Part shown: positions 17,134 to 24,857 of the stretch, one piece after another
How positions within the stretch are numbered: position 1 is the first letter of the stretch
Layout: each line of letters starts with the position of its first letter
Source of the DNA: Bradyrhizobium xenonodulans
GTDB lineage: Bacteria > Pseudomonadota > Alphaproteobacteria > Rhizobiales > Xanthobacteraceae
Assembly: GCF_027594865.1 (NCBI RefSeq)
Contig: NZ_CP089391.1
Location: 3,378,501-3,442,500 of the forward strand
Direction: 5' to 3'
Length of the DNA: 64,000 bases
Program-made: the position numbers and the translations under genes
Notes under the pieces: model-generated
Told to the model about the DNA's origin: nothing
The model's database searches: none
What the model saw: only the letters and a program-made list of their open reading frames with translations

Positions 17134-18303
17134 ATGACCGCCAGCATCGTCGGATGGGCGCATACGCCGTTCGGCAAGTTCGACACCGAAACCGTCGAAA
17201 GCCTCGTCACCCGCGTGACCAACGAGGCGCTGGCGGATGCCGGTATTTCGGCCGGTGACGTCGACGAGATCGTGCTCGGCCATTTCAACGCCGGCTTCTC
17301 GCCGCAGGATTTTACCGCCTCGCTGGTGCTGCAGGCCGACCCGAAGCTGCGCTTCAAGCCGGCGACCCGGGTCGAGAACGCCTGCGCCACGGGCTCGGCC
17401 GCCGTGCATCAGGGCCTGCGCGCGATCGCCGCAGGCGCGGCGAAGATCGTGCTGGTCGTCGGCGTCGAGCAGATGACGCGCACGCCAGGCCCGGAGATCG
17501 GCAAGTACCTGCTCAAGGCGTCCTACCTGCCCGAGGACGGCGACACCGTCGGCGGCTTTGCCGGCGTGTTCGGCAAGATCGCCAGCTCCTACTTCCAGAA
17601 ATACGGCGACCAGTCCGATGCGCTGGCGCTCATCGCGGCCAAGAACCACAAGAACGGCGTCGCCAATCCCTTCGCCCAGATGCGCAAGGATTTTGGCTTC
17701 GACTTCTGCCGCGCCGAGAGCGAGAAGAACCCTTACGTTGCCGGCCCTCTGAAGCGGACCGACTGCTCGCTGGTCTCCGACGGCGCCGCCGCCCTCGTGC
17801 TGGCCGATGCCGAGACGGCCAAGACCATGAACAAGTCGATCGGCTTCCGCGCCACGGCGCACGCCCAGGACTTCCTGCCGATGTCCAAGCGCGACATCCT
17901 CCAGTTCGAGGGCTGCACGGTCGCCTGGCAGCGCGCGCTGGAGAAGGCGGGCGTTGCGCTCACCGATCTCTCCTTCGTCGAGACCCATGACTGCTTCACC
18001 GTTGCCGAGCTGATCGAATACGAAGCGATGGGCCTGACGCCGAAGGGGCAGGGCGCCCGCGCCATCAAGGAGGGCTGGACGCTCAAGGACGGTAAGCTGC
18101 CGGTCAATCCGTCAGGCGGCCTCAAGGCCAAGGGCCATCCGATCGGCGCCACCGGCGTCTCCATGCACGTCATGACCGCGATGCAGCTTGCAGGGCAGGC
18201 GCCCGAGGGCATGCAGCTCAAGAACGCCAAGCTCGGCGGCATCTTCAACATGGGCGGCGCGGCGGTGGCCAACTACGTTTCGGTACTCGAGCCGCTGAAG
18301 TAG
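17134..18303 (+). CDS. Acetyl-CoA acetyltransferase-like thiolase (SCP-x type)
   Basis: The 389-residue protein keeps the thiolase catalytic set: nucleophile C84 in VENACATGS, the ETHDCFTVAE motif, and HPIGATG near the C-terminus. Sequence style is that of SCP-x-like thiolases more than PhaA/FadA. It would cleave or form 3-ketoacyl-CoA in the cytoplasm; the chain length is not predictable. ATG follows AGGGAGAAGAGACC. It stands just downstream of the sugar locus but begins a block of CoA-related genes. A palindromic repeat separates it from the next gene. Confidence 0.88.
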   Translation: MTASIVGWAHTPFGKFDTETVESLVTRVTNEALADAGISAGDVDEIVLGHFNAGFSPQDFTASLVLQADPKLRFKPATRVENACATGSAAVHQGLRAIAAGAAKIVLVVGVEQMTRTPGPEIGKYLLKASYLPEDGDTVGGFAGVFGKIASSYFQKYGDQSDALALIAAKNHKNGVANPFAQMRKDFGFDFCRAESEKNPYVAGPLKRTDCSLVSDGAAALVLADAETAKTMNKSIGFRATAHAQDFLPMSKRDILQFEGCTVAWQRALEKAGVALTDLSFVETHDCFTVAELIEYEAMGLTPKGQGARAIKEGWTLKDGKLPVNPSGGLKAKGHPIGATGVSMHVMTAMQLAGQAPEGMQLKNAKLGGIFNMGGAAVANYVSVLEPLK

Positions 18304-18307
18304 TCTT

Positions 18308-18393
18308 GTAGGGTGGGCAAGGCGCGCAAGCGCCGTGCCCACCTTTTCCTTGCGTTAGATCATGGTGGGCCCGCTTCGCTTGGCTCACCCTAC
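18308..18393. repeat. Interspersed palindromic repeat, family C (copy 1)
   Basis: Arms GTAGGGTGGGC (18308-18318) and CTCACCCTAC (ending 18393) enclose GCGCGCAAGCGCC and a second half with CCGCTTCGCTTGG. A closely related copy at 53136-53225 shares the GTAGGGTGGGCAA ... GTGCCCAC ... GCTTCGCTT ... CACCCTAC order. Confidence 0.85.
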
Positions 18394-18423
18394 GGCTCCT
18401 GATTGATTGGCGAGACGTGCATC

Positions 18424-18630
18424 ATGAGCAATGACTACGAAGACTCACTCTCTCTCGACGCACTCAACGATCGCATCGCGATCCTCGAGGACAATATCCG
18501 CCAGCTCATCGAGCAGGCCGCGGCAGCCTCGGGTGAGCAGAACGAGTCGCGGATCGCCGACCGCATCAACCAGCAGAACGACGAACTCGACCGTCTGATC
18601 AAGATCCGCGAATCCCGCCAGAAGAAATAG
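18424..18630 (+). CDS. Small coiled-coil hypothetical protein (68 aa)
   Basis: The 68-residue acidic, helical protein (SLDALNDRIAILEDNIRQL, then a second helix with RINQQNDELDRLIKIRE) is predicted to form a short coiled coil. It is soluble, with no membrane segment or cysteine. I do not recognise a family. The ATG at 18424 was preferred over an upstream TTG that lies in the leader. Codon use (GC-rich third positions) and the heptad pattern support it as real. The surrounding genes are for CoA metabolism, but nothing ties it to them. Confidence 0.7.
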   Translation: MSNDYEDSLSLDALNDRIAILEDNIRQLIEQAAAASGEQNESRIADRINQQNDELDRLIKIRESRQKK

Positions 18631-18751
18631 CGGACGCACCGCCGCGCATGCGGCCATACCCCGGCCGCCCTTGCGCGCGCAGCGGCGCTGCCTTTAGCTG
18701 GACTGAAATCGCGGGGCCGCTTCGAGACCCCGCGCAATCGGGAGCGAACGG

Positions 18752-19975
18752 ATGGGGCCGCTGAAGGGCATCAAGGTCGTCGATATGACCACCGTGCTGA
18801 TGGGTCCCTACGCGACCCAGATGCTCGGCGACTACGGTGCCGATGTCATCAAGGTGGAATCGCTCGACGGCGACGTCACCCGGCTGATTGGTCCGATGCG
18901 GCACGCCGGCATGGGCCCGGTGTTCCTCAACACCAACCGCAGCAAGCGCTCGATCTGCCTCGACCTGAAGAAGCCCGCGGGACGCGAGGCCGTGCTGCGG
19001 CTGCTGAAGGATGCCGATGTGCTCGTCTACAACGTCCGCCCGCAGGCGATGGCGCGGCTTCAACTCGGCTACGATGTCGTCTCCACGATCAATCCGCGCC
19101 TGGTCTATGCCGGCGTGTTCGGCTTCGGCCAGGACGGCCCCTATGCGGCCAAGCCCGCTTACGACGATCTGATCCAGGGCGCCACGGCGCTCCCTGCATT
19201 GATGGCGCAGACCGGCGACGGCGTGCCGCGCTATGTGCCGAATGCGCTGGTCGACCGCATCGTCGGTCTTACCGCCGTCGGCGCGATCTGTGCCAGCCTC
19301 GTGCACCGCGACCGCACCGGCCGCGGCCAGCGCGTCGACATCCCGATGTTCGAGACCATGGCCGGCTTCGTCATGGGCGATCACATGGGCGGGCTCACCT
19401 ACGAGCCGCCGCTCGACAAGGGTGGCTATGCCCGCCATCTCTCGCGCGACCGCAGGCCCTACAAGACCGCGGACGGCTATCTCAGCGTCATCGTCTACAA
19501 CGACAAGCAGTGGGAGAACTTCTTCAAGGCAACCAGCCGCGACGATCTGCGCACTGACCCCAAATTCGCAACCTTTGCGGGGCGCGCCGCCAACATCGAC
19601 GTCGTCTATGCCGAGCTCGCACGCATCTTCGAGACGCGCACCACGGCAGAATGGATCGCGCTTCTGACCAAGGCCGACGTGCCCGTGATGCCGATGCACG
19701 ACCTCGCGTCGATCCTGCACGACGAGCATCTGGAGGCGACGAATTTCTTTCCGGTCGTGAACCACCCGACCGAAGGCCAGATCCGCAGCATGAAGGTGAC
19801 GGCGACCTGGTCGGAGACCGAGGCCGAGCCTGCCAGGCTGGCGCCCCGGCTCAACGAGCACGGCGCGGAGATCCTGCGCGAGATCGGCTACTCCCAGGAC
19901 GAGATCGACGCCATGGTCCGCGACGGCGTCACACGGTCGGCGCCTCGGAATGACGATGCCGAGGTGCGCCCATGA
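18752..19975 (+). CDS. CaiB/BaiF (class III) CoA-transferase
   Basis: The 407-residue cytoplasmic enzyme opens with GPLKGIKVVDMTTVLMGPYATQ and continues with LGDYGADVIKVESLDGD and FLNTNRSKRSICLDLK, the standard class III CoA-transferase blocks (formyl-CoA transferase, CaiB, BaiF). The GRGQRVDIPMFETMAGFV region holds conserved active-site surroundings. It moves CoA between carboxylic acids. The TGA stop overlaps the ATG of the next gene by 4 bp (ATGA), so it is translationally coupled to the thiolase-like/DUF35 pair. The three genes therefore look like one pathway for activating and cleaving an unknown acid. Confidence 0.9.
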   Translation: MGPLKGIKVVDMTTVLMGPYATQMLGDYGADVIKVESLDGDVTRLIGPMRHAGMGPVFLNTNRSKRSICLDLKKPAGREAVLRLLKDADVLVYNVRPQAMARLQLGYDVVSTINPRLVYAGVFGFGQDGPYAAKPAYDDLIQGATALPALMAQTGDGVPRYVPNALVDRIVGLTAVGAICASLVHRDRTGRGQRVDIPMFETMAGFVMGDHMGGLTYEPPLDKGGYARHLSRDRRPYKTADGYLSVIVYNDKQWENFFKATSRDDLRTDPKFATFAGRAANIDVVYAELARIFETRTTAEWIALLTKADVPVMPMHDLASILHDEHLEATNFFPVVNHPTEGQIRSMKVTATWSETEAEPARLAPRLNEHGAEILREIGYSQDEIDAMVRDGVTRSAPRNDDAEVRP

Positions 19976-21108
19976 GCTTCATCACCGGCGTCGGCCTCAC
20001 ATCTTTCGGCAAGCACGAAGGCTCGTCCTCGCTCGACCTGATGAGCGAGGCCGCGCAAGCCGCGCTCGACGATGCCGGGCTGAAGCGCGCCGAGATCGAC
20101 GGTATCCTCTGCGGCTACTCCACCGTCTCGCCGCACATCATGCTGGCGACCGTGTTCGCCGAGCATTTCGGCATCCGTCCGTCCTACGCGCATGCCGTGC
20201 AGGTCGGCGGCGCCACGGGGCTCGCCATGACGATGCTCGCCCATCACCTCGTCGAGGCAGGCGTCTGTCGCAACGTGCTGGTCGTCGCCGGCGAGAACCG
20301 CCTGACCGGGCAGAGCCGCGATGCCTCGATCCAGGCGCTGGCCCAGGTTGGCCATCCCGATTACGAGGTGCCGCTAGGGCCGACCATTCCCGCCTATTAC
20401 GGCCTCGTCGCTAACAGATACATGCACGAATATGGCGTGACCGAAGAAGATCTCGCCGAATTCGCGGTGCTGATGCGTGCTCACGCCTGTACCCATCCCG
20501 GCGCGCAATTTCACGAATCCATCACGGTTGCCGACGTCATGGCCTCGAAGCCGGTGGCGATGCCGCTCAAGCTGCTCGACTGCTGCCCGGTGTCCGACGG
20601 CGGCGCGGCCTTCGTCATCAGCCGTGAGCGGACGGGAGAACGAGGCGTGCGCATCCGCGGTTGCGCGCAGGCCCACACCCACCAGCACGTCACGGCCGCG
20701 CCGGCACTGAGCGAGCTCGGCGCCGAAATCTCCGTCGCGCGCGCGAAGGAGGCCACGGGTCTTGCGATCTCCGACGTACGCTACGCCGCGATCTACGACA
20801 GTTTTACCATCACGCTCGCGATGCTGCTGGAAGACCTCGGTCTTGCCGGCCGCGGCGAGGCGGCCGCCCGCGTGCGCGCGGGCCATTTCGGCCGTGACGG
20901 CGCGATGCCGCTCAACACCCATGGCGGCCTGCTCAGCTACGGCCATTGCGGCGTCGGCGGCGCCATGGCGCATCTGGTCGAGGCGCATTTGCAGATGACG
21001 GGGCGGGCAGCCGGCCGCCAGGTGCACGATGCGTCTATCGCGCTCTTGCACGGCGACGGCGGCGTGCTGTCGTCCCATGTCAGCATGTTTCTGGAGCAGG
21101 TGCGATGA
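19972..21108 (+). CDS. Thiolase-like protein lacking the catalytic Cys (Ltp2/aldolase-like)
   Basis: The 378-residue protein has the thiolase fold signature of the SCP-x/lipid-transfer group. At the position of the nucleophilic Cys it reads HAVQVGGATG (glycine near residue 79-80), and the usual HPxGATG motif is replaced by SYGHCGVGGA. The conserved IYDSFTITL motif remains. Cys-less thiolase homologues partnered with a DUF35 protein are known as retro-aldolases in steroid side-chain degradation (Ltp2 with ChsH2). Here the DUF35 gene is directly downstream with ATGA overlap. A carbon-carbon lyase on a CoA ester is therefore more likely than thiolysis. The actual substrate is unknown. Confidence 0.8.
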   Translation: MSFITGVGLTSFGKHEGSSSLDLMSEAAQAALDDAGLKRAEIDGILCGYSTVSPHIMLATVFAEHFGIRPSYAHAVQVGGATGLAMTMLAHHLVEAGVCRNVLVVAGENRLTGQSRDASIQALAQVGHPDYEVPLGPTIPAYYGLVANRYMHEYGVTEEDLAEFAVLMRAHACTHPGAQFHESITVADVMASKPVAMPLKLLDCCPVSDGGAAFVISRERTGERGVRIRGCAQAHTHQHVTAAPALSELGAEISVARAKEATGLAISDVRYAAIYDSFTITLAMLLEDLGLAGRGEAAARVRAGHFGRDGAMPLNTHGGLLSYGHCGVGGAMAHLVEAHLQMTGRAAGRQVHDASIALLHGDGGVLSSHVSMFLEQVR

Positions 21109-21464
21109 GCGAGCGAATCGTGGACTGGACCAGGGGCGAGCAGGCCATCACCTTTCAGACCTGCAGCTCATGCGGCCATCTGCAGTATGTCCACCGCGCC
21201 TTCTGCGCTGCGTGTGGAACCGCCGACCCGCGCGAGGCGCGCGCCAGCGGCAATGGCAGGGTGTACGCGACCTCTTTGGTCTGCCGCGCCGCCACGCCCG
21301 AGACGCGCGCACACGTGCCCTATAACATCCTGCTGGTCGATTGCGCCGAGGGTTTTCGCATGATGGCGCATGGCGATAACGAGATTGCCATCGGCGATGC
21401 CGTCACCGCGAGCTTCAGGCCGTTTGCCGGCAAGCTCGTGCCGTACTTCACGAAGGTATCGTGA
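21105..21464 (+). CDS. Zn-ribbon/OB-fold DUF35 protein
   Basis: The 119-residue protein has a zinc ribbon (C20-x2-C23 ... C34-x2-C37) followed by an OB-fold domain from about residue 45 (NGRVYATSLVC ... YNILLVDCAEGFRMMAHG). This is the Zn_ribbon/OB_aCoA (DUF35) family, which usually binds the thiolase-like subunit encoded next to it and helps hold the CoA substrate. Its ATG overlaps the TGA of the thiolase-like gene (21105-21108), consistent with a stoichiometric complex. Confidence 0.88.
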   Translation: MSERIVDWTRGEQAITFQTCSSCGHLQYVHRAFCAACGTADPREARASGNGRVYATSLVCRAATPETRAHVPYNILLVDCAEGFRMMAHGDNEIAIGDAVTASFRPFAGKLVPYFTKVS

Positions 21465-21480
21465 CGGCGCTCAGAGGGAT

Positions 21481-21565
21481 TCGTCATTCGGGGGCGGTCC
21501 AAAGGACCGAGCCTGGAACGGGTATTCTGGGCCTGGCCTGTGCGACAGCCACCCCGGAATGACGA
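21481..21565. repeat. Interspersed palindromic repeat, family D
   Basis: Outer arms TCGTCATTCGGGG (21481-21493) and CCCCGGAATGACGA (21552-21565) pair with one irregularity, and an inner hairpin CGGTCC-AAA-GGACCG lies at 21495-21509. It fills the gap after the DUF35 gene and may end its transcript. Confidence 0.75.
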
Positions 21566-21586
21566 AAACTCTCACACAACTCTTAC

Positions 21587-21688
21587 CTAACGCCCGTAGA
21601 ACAAGATGCTGGCGATGACGAGCATCGCCATCACCGCCAGCATATGCGCAAGCGCTTCCGAGGCCGCCCCCTTGGTGGCTTCCTTCAT
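21587..21688 (-). CDS. Small hydrophobic membrane protein (33 aa)
   Basis: Reading leftward from the ATG at 21686-21688, 33 codons end in TAG at 21587-21589. A GGGAG ribosome site stands about 8 bp before the ATG. The N-terminus is charged (MKEATKGAASEALAH), followed by one strongly hydrophobic segment (MLAVMAMLVIASILFY) and a positively charged end (GR), the layout of a single-pass membrane peptide. It is too short for normal gene calling. No family is recognised. It stands alone, opposite in direction to its neighbours, in a 500-bp gap. Codon composition and the membrane pattern make it a plausible real gene. Confidence 0.6.
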   Translation of the reverse strand: MKEATKGAASEALAHMLAVMAMLVIASILFYGR

Positions 21689-21962
21689 GCCTTTTCTCCC
21701 TAGACTTGGGCGTGACTCATCGTTGTGCGGCTAGCGCACCCAATGGCCAATTATTTTACTCGGAACACCCCATTTGCGAGTACGCGCCGCGATGTGTCCC
21801 CACGCGGCGAATATCGACTGTACCAAGGTCGATCAGCAATGCGGCGGCATTTTGACTCGATGATGTTGCTCCTGCGGTCGCGCAAGAATAGAGTTTCGTG
21901 GAACTTATCCGGCTCACGACAAAAAGCATCAAAGGCCCAAGACAAAAAACTCAAGGAAAATC

Positions 21963-22490
21963 ATGGCCCGTATCGACTACAGCGACCCGTTTAAGGCATC
22001 CGACCGCACCCGCGAAATTCTCGACAAGAACCGCAACGCCAACATCTTCCGGATGATGGCGCACTCGCCGAGCTATTTCGAGCAGTACTGCCGTCTCGGC
22101 GGCGCCATCCGCCACAAGGGCGAGCTCGATCCAATCGTGCGCGAGCTCGCGATCACGCGCACCGGCATTTTGTGCGAGGCGCCGTACGAGATCGTCGCGC
22201 ACAAGCGCATCGGCAAGAATGTCGGGGTCACCGATGAGCAGAACGAGGCGCTCGAGAACTGGCAGGCGGCCAAGTGCTTTGACGAGACGCAGCGCGCCGC
22301 GCTCGCCTTCACCGACGAGATCGTGAAATTGAACAAGCCGACGGATGCGACCTTCAAGGCGATCGCGGCGAAGCTGACCCCGGCCGCGCTGGTCGAGCTC
22401 CAGCTCTCGGTCGGTTTCTACATCATGACGTCAAAATTCCTTGAGACGTTCGAGATCGATCTCCAGCCCGTCACCGAAGTGGTGGGCTGA
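21963..22490 (+). CDS. AhpD-like/carboxymuconolactone decarboxylase-family protein
   Basis: The 175-residue protein is all-helical and has the CMD/AhpD core around residues 40-115 (RLGGAIRHKGELDPIVRELAITRTGILCEAPYEIVAH). In redox-active members the motif is CxxC-x3-H. Here only the first Cys is present (CEAPYEIVAH), so peroxidase activity by a CxxC pair is not expected; a lyase or unknown role is left. The ATG has AAGGAAA before it. An antisense reading of the same stretch (a membrane-like pattern) was ignored. It stands alone between a small peptide gene on the other strand and the MazG-like gene. Confidence 0.8.
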   Translation: MARIDYSDPFKASDRTREILDKNRNANIFRMMAHSPSYFEQYCRLGGAIRHKGELDPIVRELAITRTGILCEAPYEIVAHKRIGKNVGVTDEQNEALENWQAAKCFDETQRAALAFTDEIVKLNKPTDATFKAIAAKLTPAALVELQLSVGFYIMTSKFLETFEIDLQPVTEVVG

Positions 22491-22516
22491 TCAGGCGCAA
22501 GCTGCGAGGGATGGTC

Positions 22517-22819
22517 ATGACGATCGATGAATATGCGGCTTGGGCGGCAAGCGTTGCGAAAGTCGATGAACATCCCTCGAACGAGCGGCTCTCTTATCTC
22601 GGGCTCGGCCTCGCCGGCGAATCCGGTGAGGTTGCCGAGCACATCAAGAAGCTGTTGCGCGACGACTGGCTCGACAAGGCGGGTCTCGTCGAAGAGCTCG
22701 GCGATGTCATCTATTACTGGGCCTGCCTGTGCGCCGCGACCGGCCAGCAGCCGTCCGGATTGCTCGAGGCCAGCGCCGCCAAGATCAAGCGGCGGATCAG
22801 CGAGGCGGCAAGCCGCTGA
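22517..22819 (+). CDS. MazG-like nucleotide pyrophosphohydrolase
   Basis: The 100-residue helical protein carries the metal-binding motif of the all-alpha NTP pyrophosphatases: GLAGESGEVAEHIKK (the E-x-x-E pair) and, after a spacer, EELGDVIYYW (E-x-x-D). Such enzymes hydrolyse NTPs or non-canonical nucleotides to the monophosphate and pyrophosphate. Its small size matches MazG-like/RS21-C6 single-domain forms. The ATG at 22517 has GAGGG (22506-22510) 6 bp before it and is preferred over the ATG at 22511. It follows the AhpD-like gene by 26 bp, perhaps in the same transcript. Confidence 0.85.
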   Translation: MTIDEYAAWAASVAKVDEHPSNERLSYLGLGLAGESGEVAEHIKKLLRDDWLDKAGLVEELGDVIYYWACLCAATGQQPSGLLEASAAKIKRRISEAASR

Positions 22820-22845
22820 GCTATGATGCCGAGAAGGCCTCTGTC

Positions 22846-22978
22846 CACCTCTCCCCGTCGGGGAGAGGTCGGATTGCGCAGCAATCCGGGTGAGGGGGCT
22901 ACTCAGAATATAGACTGTAACCCCTCACCCGGATCGCATCTTCGATGCGACCCGACCTCTCCCTACGGGAGAGGTGAG
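22846..22978. repeat. Interspersed palindromic repeat, family E (copy 1)
   Basis: The gap between convergent MazG-like and glutaminase genes is filled by a repeat built of CTCTCCCC/GGGGAGAG hairpins: ACCTCTCCCC-GTCG-GGGAGAGGT at the left end and CCTCTCCCTACGGGAGAGGTGAG at the right end, with CCGGGTGAGGGG and CCCCTCACCCGG between. Related copies are at 27014-27129 and 61321-61502. It could act as a bidirectional terminator. Confidence 0.8.
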
Positions 22979-22988
22979 CGGGCGCGGC

Positions 22989-24836
22989 TCACGTCGAGGT
23001 CAGGATATCCACCTTGGCGTTGGCGACGATCAGGCGATCGGCGAGCAACTGGGCGAGATTGCGCATGATGCGCTCGCTGGCGCGCGGGTGCTGCTTGCGG
23101 AAACGTTCGAAATCTTTCAGGGGGACTTCGAACGCCGTCGCCGCCATGTCGGCAAACACATCGGCCGAGCGCGTCGCCTCCAGCAGCGCCATCTCGCCGA
23201 AGGCCATGCCGGCGGTGAGCGTCGCCAGCCTGACGCCGTCCGGCAACGTCACATGGACCGCGCCGCTGCGCAGGAAGAACAGGGAATCGGCAGGATCGCC
23301 TGTCGTGATGATCTTCGTGCCGGACCGATAGGTCCTGATCGTGCAGATCGAGGCGAGGTCGGTCAGCTCTTCCTCGGTCATGCCTGATAGCAGCGGCTGC
23401 TCGGCAAGCTCGGTGGTCTCGTGAAAATCGATCGAGCCGCCATAGCGGTAGACGATCTGGTCTTCGGCCCATTCGATCGCGGTGTCGAGCAGGTAGAAGT
23501 CGCGGACGTTTTTCAGCTCCGCGGTCCATTCCCGCAACGTGTTCCACTCTTTGGACGCCCGCCTGACGCCCGACAGCACCACGGTGACGTTCAGCGCCGC
23601 CAGCTCCTCGAACGCTTCGGCGACGAGTCGCGCGCCGGCGCGGGTGGTGGAGGTGACGCGGTGCAGATCGAAGATCACGAATTGCGGTCGCGGCCGTCCC
23701 GCCAGCCGCCGTGAAACATAGTCGACCGCCGACAGCGACAGCGTACCGACCAGCTCGATGACACGCACCTCCTGCTCATGCGCCGCCAGGATCTCGCGCT
23801 CCTGCTGCCGGCGGACACGTCGCGACGGGCTCTTGCCGATGTCGTAGTCGGCGATGACGGCGTTGCGGGCGTCGTCGCTGCGGTTGAGCATGTGCAAATC
23901 GTAATGCGAGGACAGGGCTTCGCAGACCTTGATGCCGCGCACGCTGTTGCCGTGCTTGTCGAGCTTGGGCGAATAGCTGCCGAGGCCGAGGCGGGCAGGG
24001 AGCGCTGCCAAAATGCCGCCGCCGACGCCGCTCTTGGCGGGGATGCCGATCCGGTAGATCCATTCGCCGGCATAGTCGTACATGCCTGACGAGGTCATCA
24101 CCGAGAGCGTGCGCGAGATCGCGTAAGGCGTCAGCACCTGTTCGCCCGTCACCGGATTGATGCCGCGGTTGGCGAGCGTCGCCGCCATCACCGCGATGTC
24201 GCGCGCGGTGACCAGCACCGCGCACTGCCGGAAATAGACGTCGAGGACGCCGGCGACATTGTCCGAGATCACCGCGTTGGTCTTGAGCAGATAACCGATG
24301 GCGCGGTTGCGGTCGCCGGTCTGGCTTTCGGAGGCGTAGACAGCCTCGTCCACGGCGAGGTCGCGTCCCGCAAAGCGGCCGAGCGCAAGCCGGATCTGCT
24401 CGAAGGCATCCGAGCCCTTGCTGTCGTAGATCAGCCCGGTGCAGGCGATCGCGCCGGCATTGACCATCGGGTTGAACGGATGGTTCTCGGAATTGAGCCG
24501 GATCGAGTTGAAGGGATCGCCCGAGGGTTCGACGCCGATCGCGCTCTCGACCTTGCCTGCACCGAGCAGGTCCAGCGCCAGCGCGAACACGAACGGCTTC
24601 GACATCGACTGGATGGTGAAGGGCACCCTGGAGTCGCCGACCTCGTAGACATGGCCGTCCAGTGTCGCGAGGCTGATGCCGAAATAGGCAGGGTCGGCTT
24701 TGCTCAGCTCGGGAATGTAGTCGGCGACCGCGCCTGAGGTCTCGGCGGAGAATTCGTTGAGGCAATTGTCCAGAAACCGCAGCAAAGGCGGTTTCGAGCG
24801 GGTCCAGGCGGAGGCGAGAGGCGAGAGCGGTTTCAT
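22989..24836 (-). CDS. glsA: Glutaminase fused to STAS and cyclic-nucleotide-binding domains
   Basis: The 615-residue protein has three parts. Residues about 15-310 are a serine-dependent glutaminase of the GlsA type (SxxK motif S77-M-S-K80, then NPMVNAGAIA and KSGVGGGI), which hydrolyses glutamine to glutamate and ammonia. Residues about 345-450 are a STAS domain (RVIELVGTLSLSAVDYV, then FVIFDLHRVTSTTRAGARLV). Residues about 475-590 are a cyclic-nucleotide-binding domain (GTKIITTGDPADSLFFLRSGAVHV, then GMAFGEMALLEATRSADV). The regulatory domains suggest control by a second messenger or nucleotide. The ATG at 24834-24836 is annotated; a TTG at 24857 directly after the TRAP gene stop is an alternative. 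It is the last gene of a leftward TAXI-TRAP operon. Confidence 0.9.
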   Translation of the reverse strand: MKPLSPLASAWTRSKPPLLRFLDNCLNEFSAETSGAVADYIPELSKADPAYFGISLATLDGHVYEVGDSRVPFTIQSMSKPFVFALALDLLGAGKVESAIGVEPSGDPFNSIRLNSENHPFNPMVNAGAIACTGLIYDSKGSDAFEQIRLALGRFAGRDLAVDEAVYASESQTGDRNRAIGYLLKTNAVISDNVAGVLDVYFRQCAVLVTARDIAVMAATLANRGINPVTGEQVLTPYAISRTLSVMTSSGMYDYAGEWIYRIGIPAKSGVGGGILAALPARLGLGSYSPKLDKHGNSVRGIKVCEALSSHYDLHMLNRSDDARNAVIADYDIGKSPSRRVRRQQEREILAAHEQEVRVIELVGTLSLSAVDYVSRRLAGRPRPQFVIFDLHRVTSTTRAGARLVAEAFEELAALNVTVVLSGVRRASKEWNTLREWTAELKNVRDFYLLDTAIEWAEDQIVYRYGGSIDFHETTELAEQPLLSGMTEEELTDLASICTIRTYRSGTKIITTGDPADSLFFLRSGAVHVTLPDGVRLATLTAGMAFGEMALLEATRSADVFADMAATAFEVPLKDFERFRKQHPRASERIMRNLAQLLADRLIVANAKVDILTST

Positions 24837-24857
24837 CGCCTCACTTGTGCAACGCAA

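Noticed and set aside
21725..21994. 89-residue plus-strand frame before the AhpD-like gene
   Set aside because: No ribosome site, atypical composition and overlap with the true start at 21963.
22846..22978. CRISPR-like repetition
   Set aside because: The hairpins are inverted repeats with no direct repeats or spacers of even length; they are intergenic palindromic elements.
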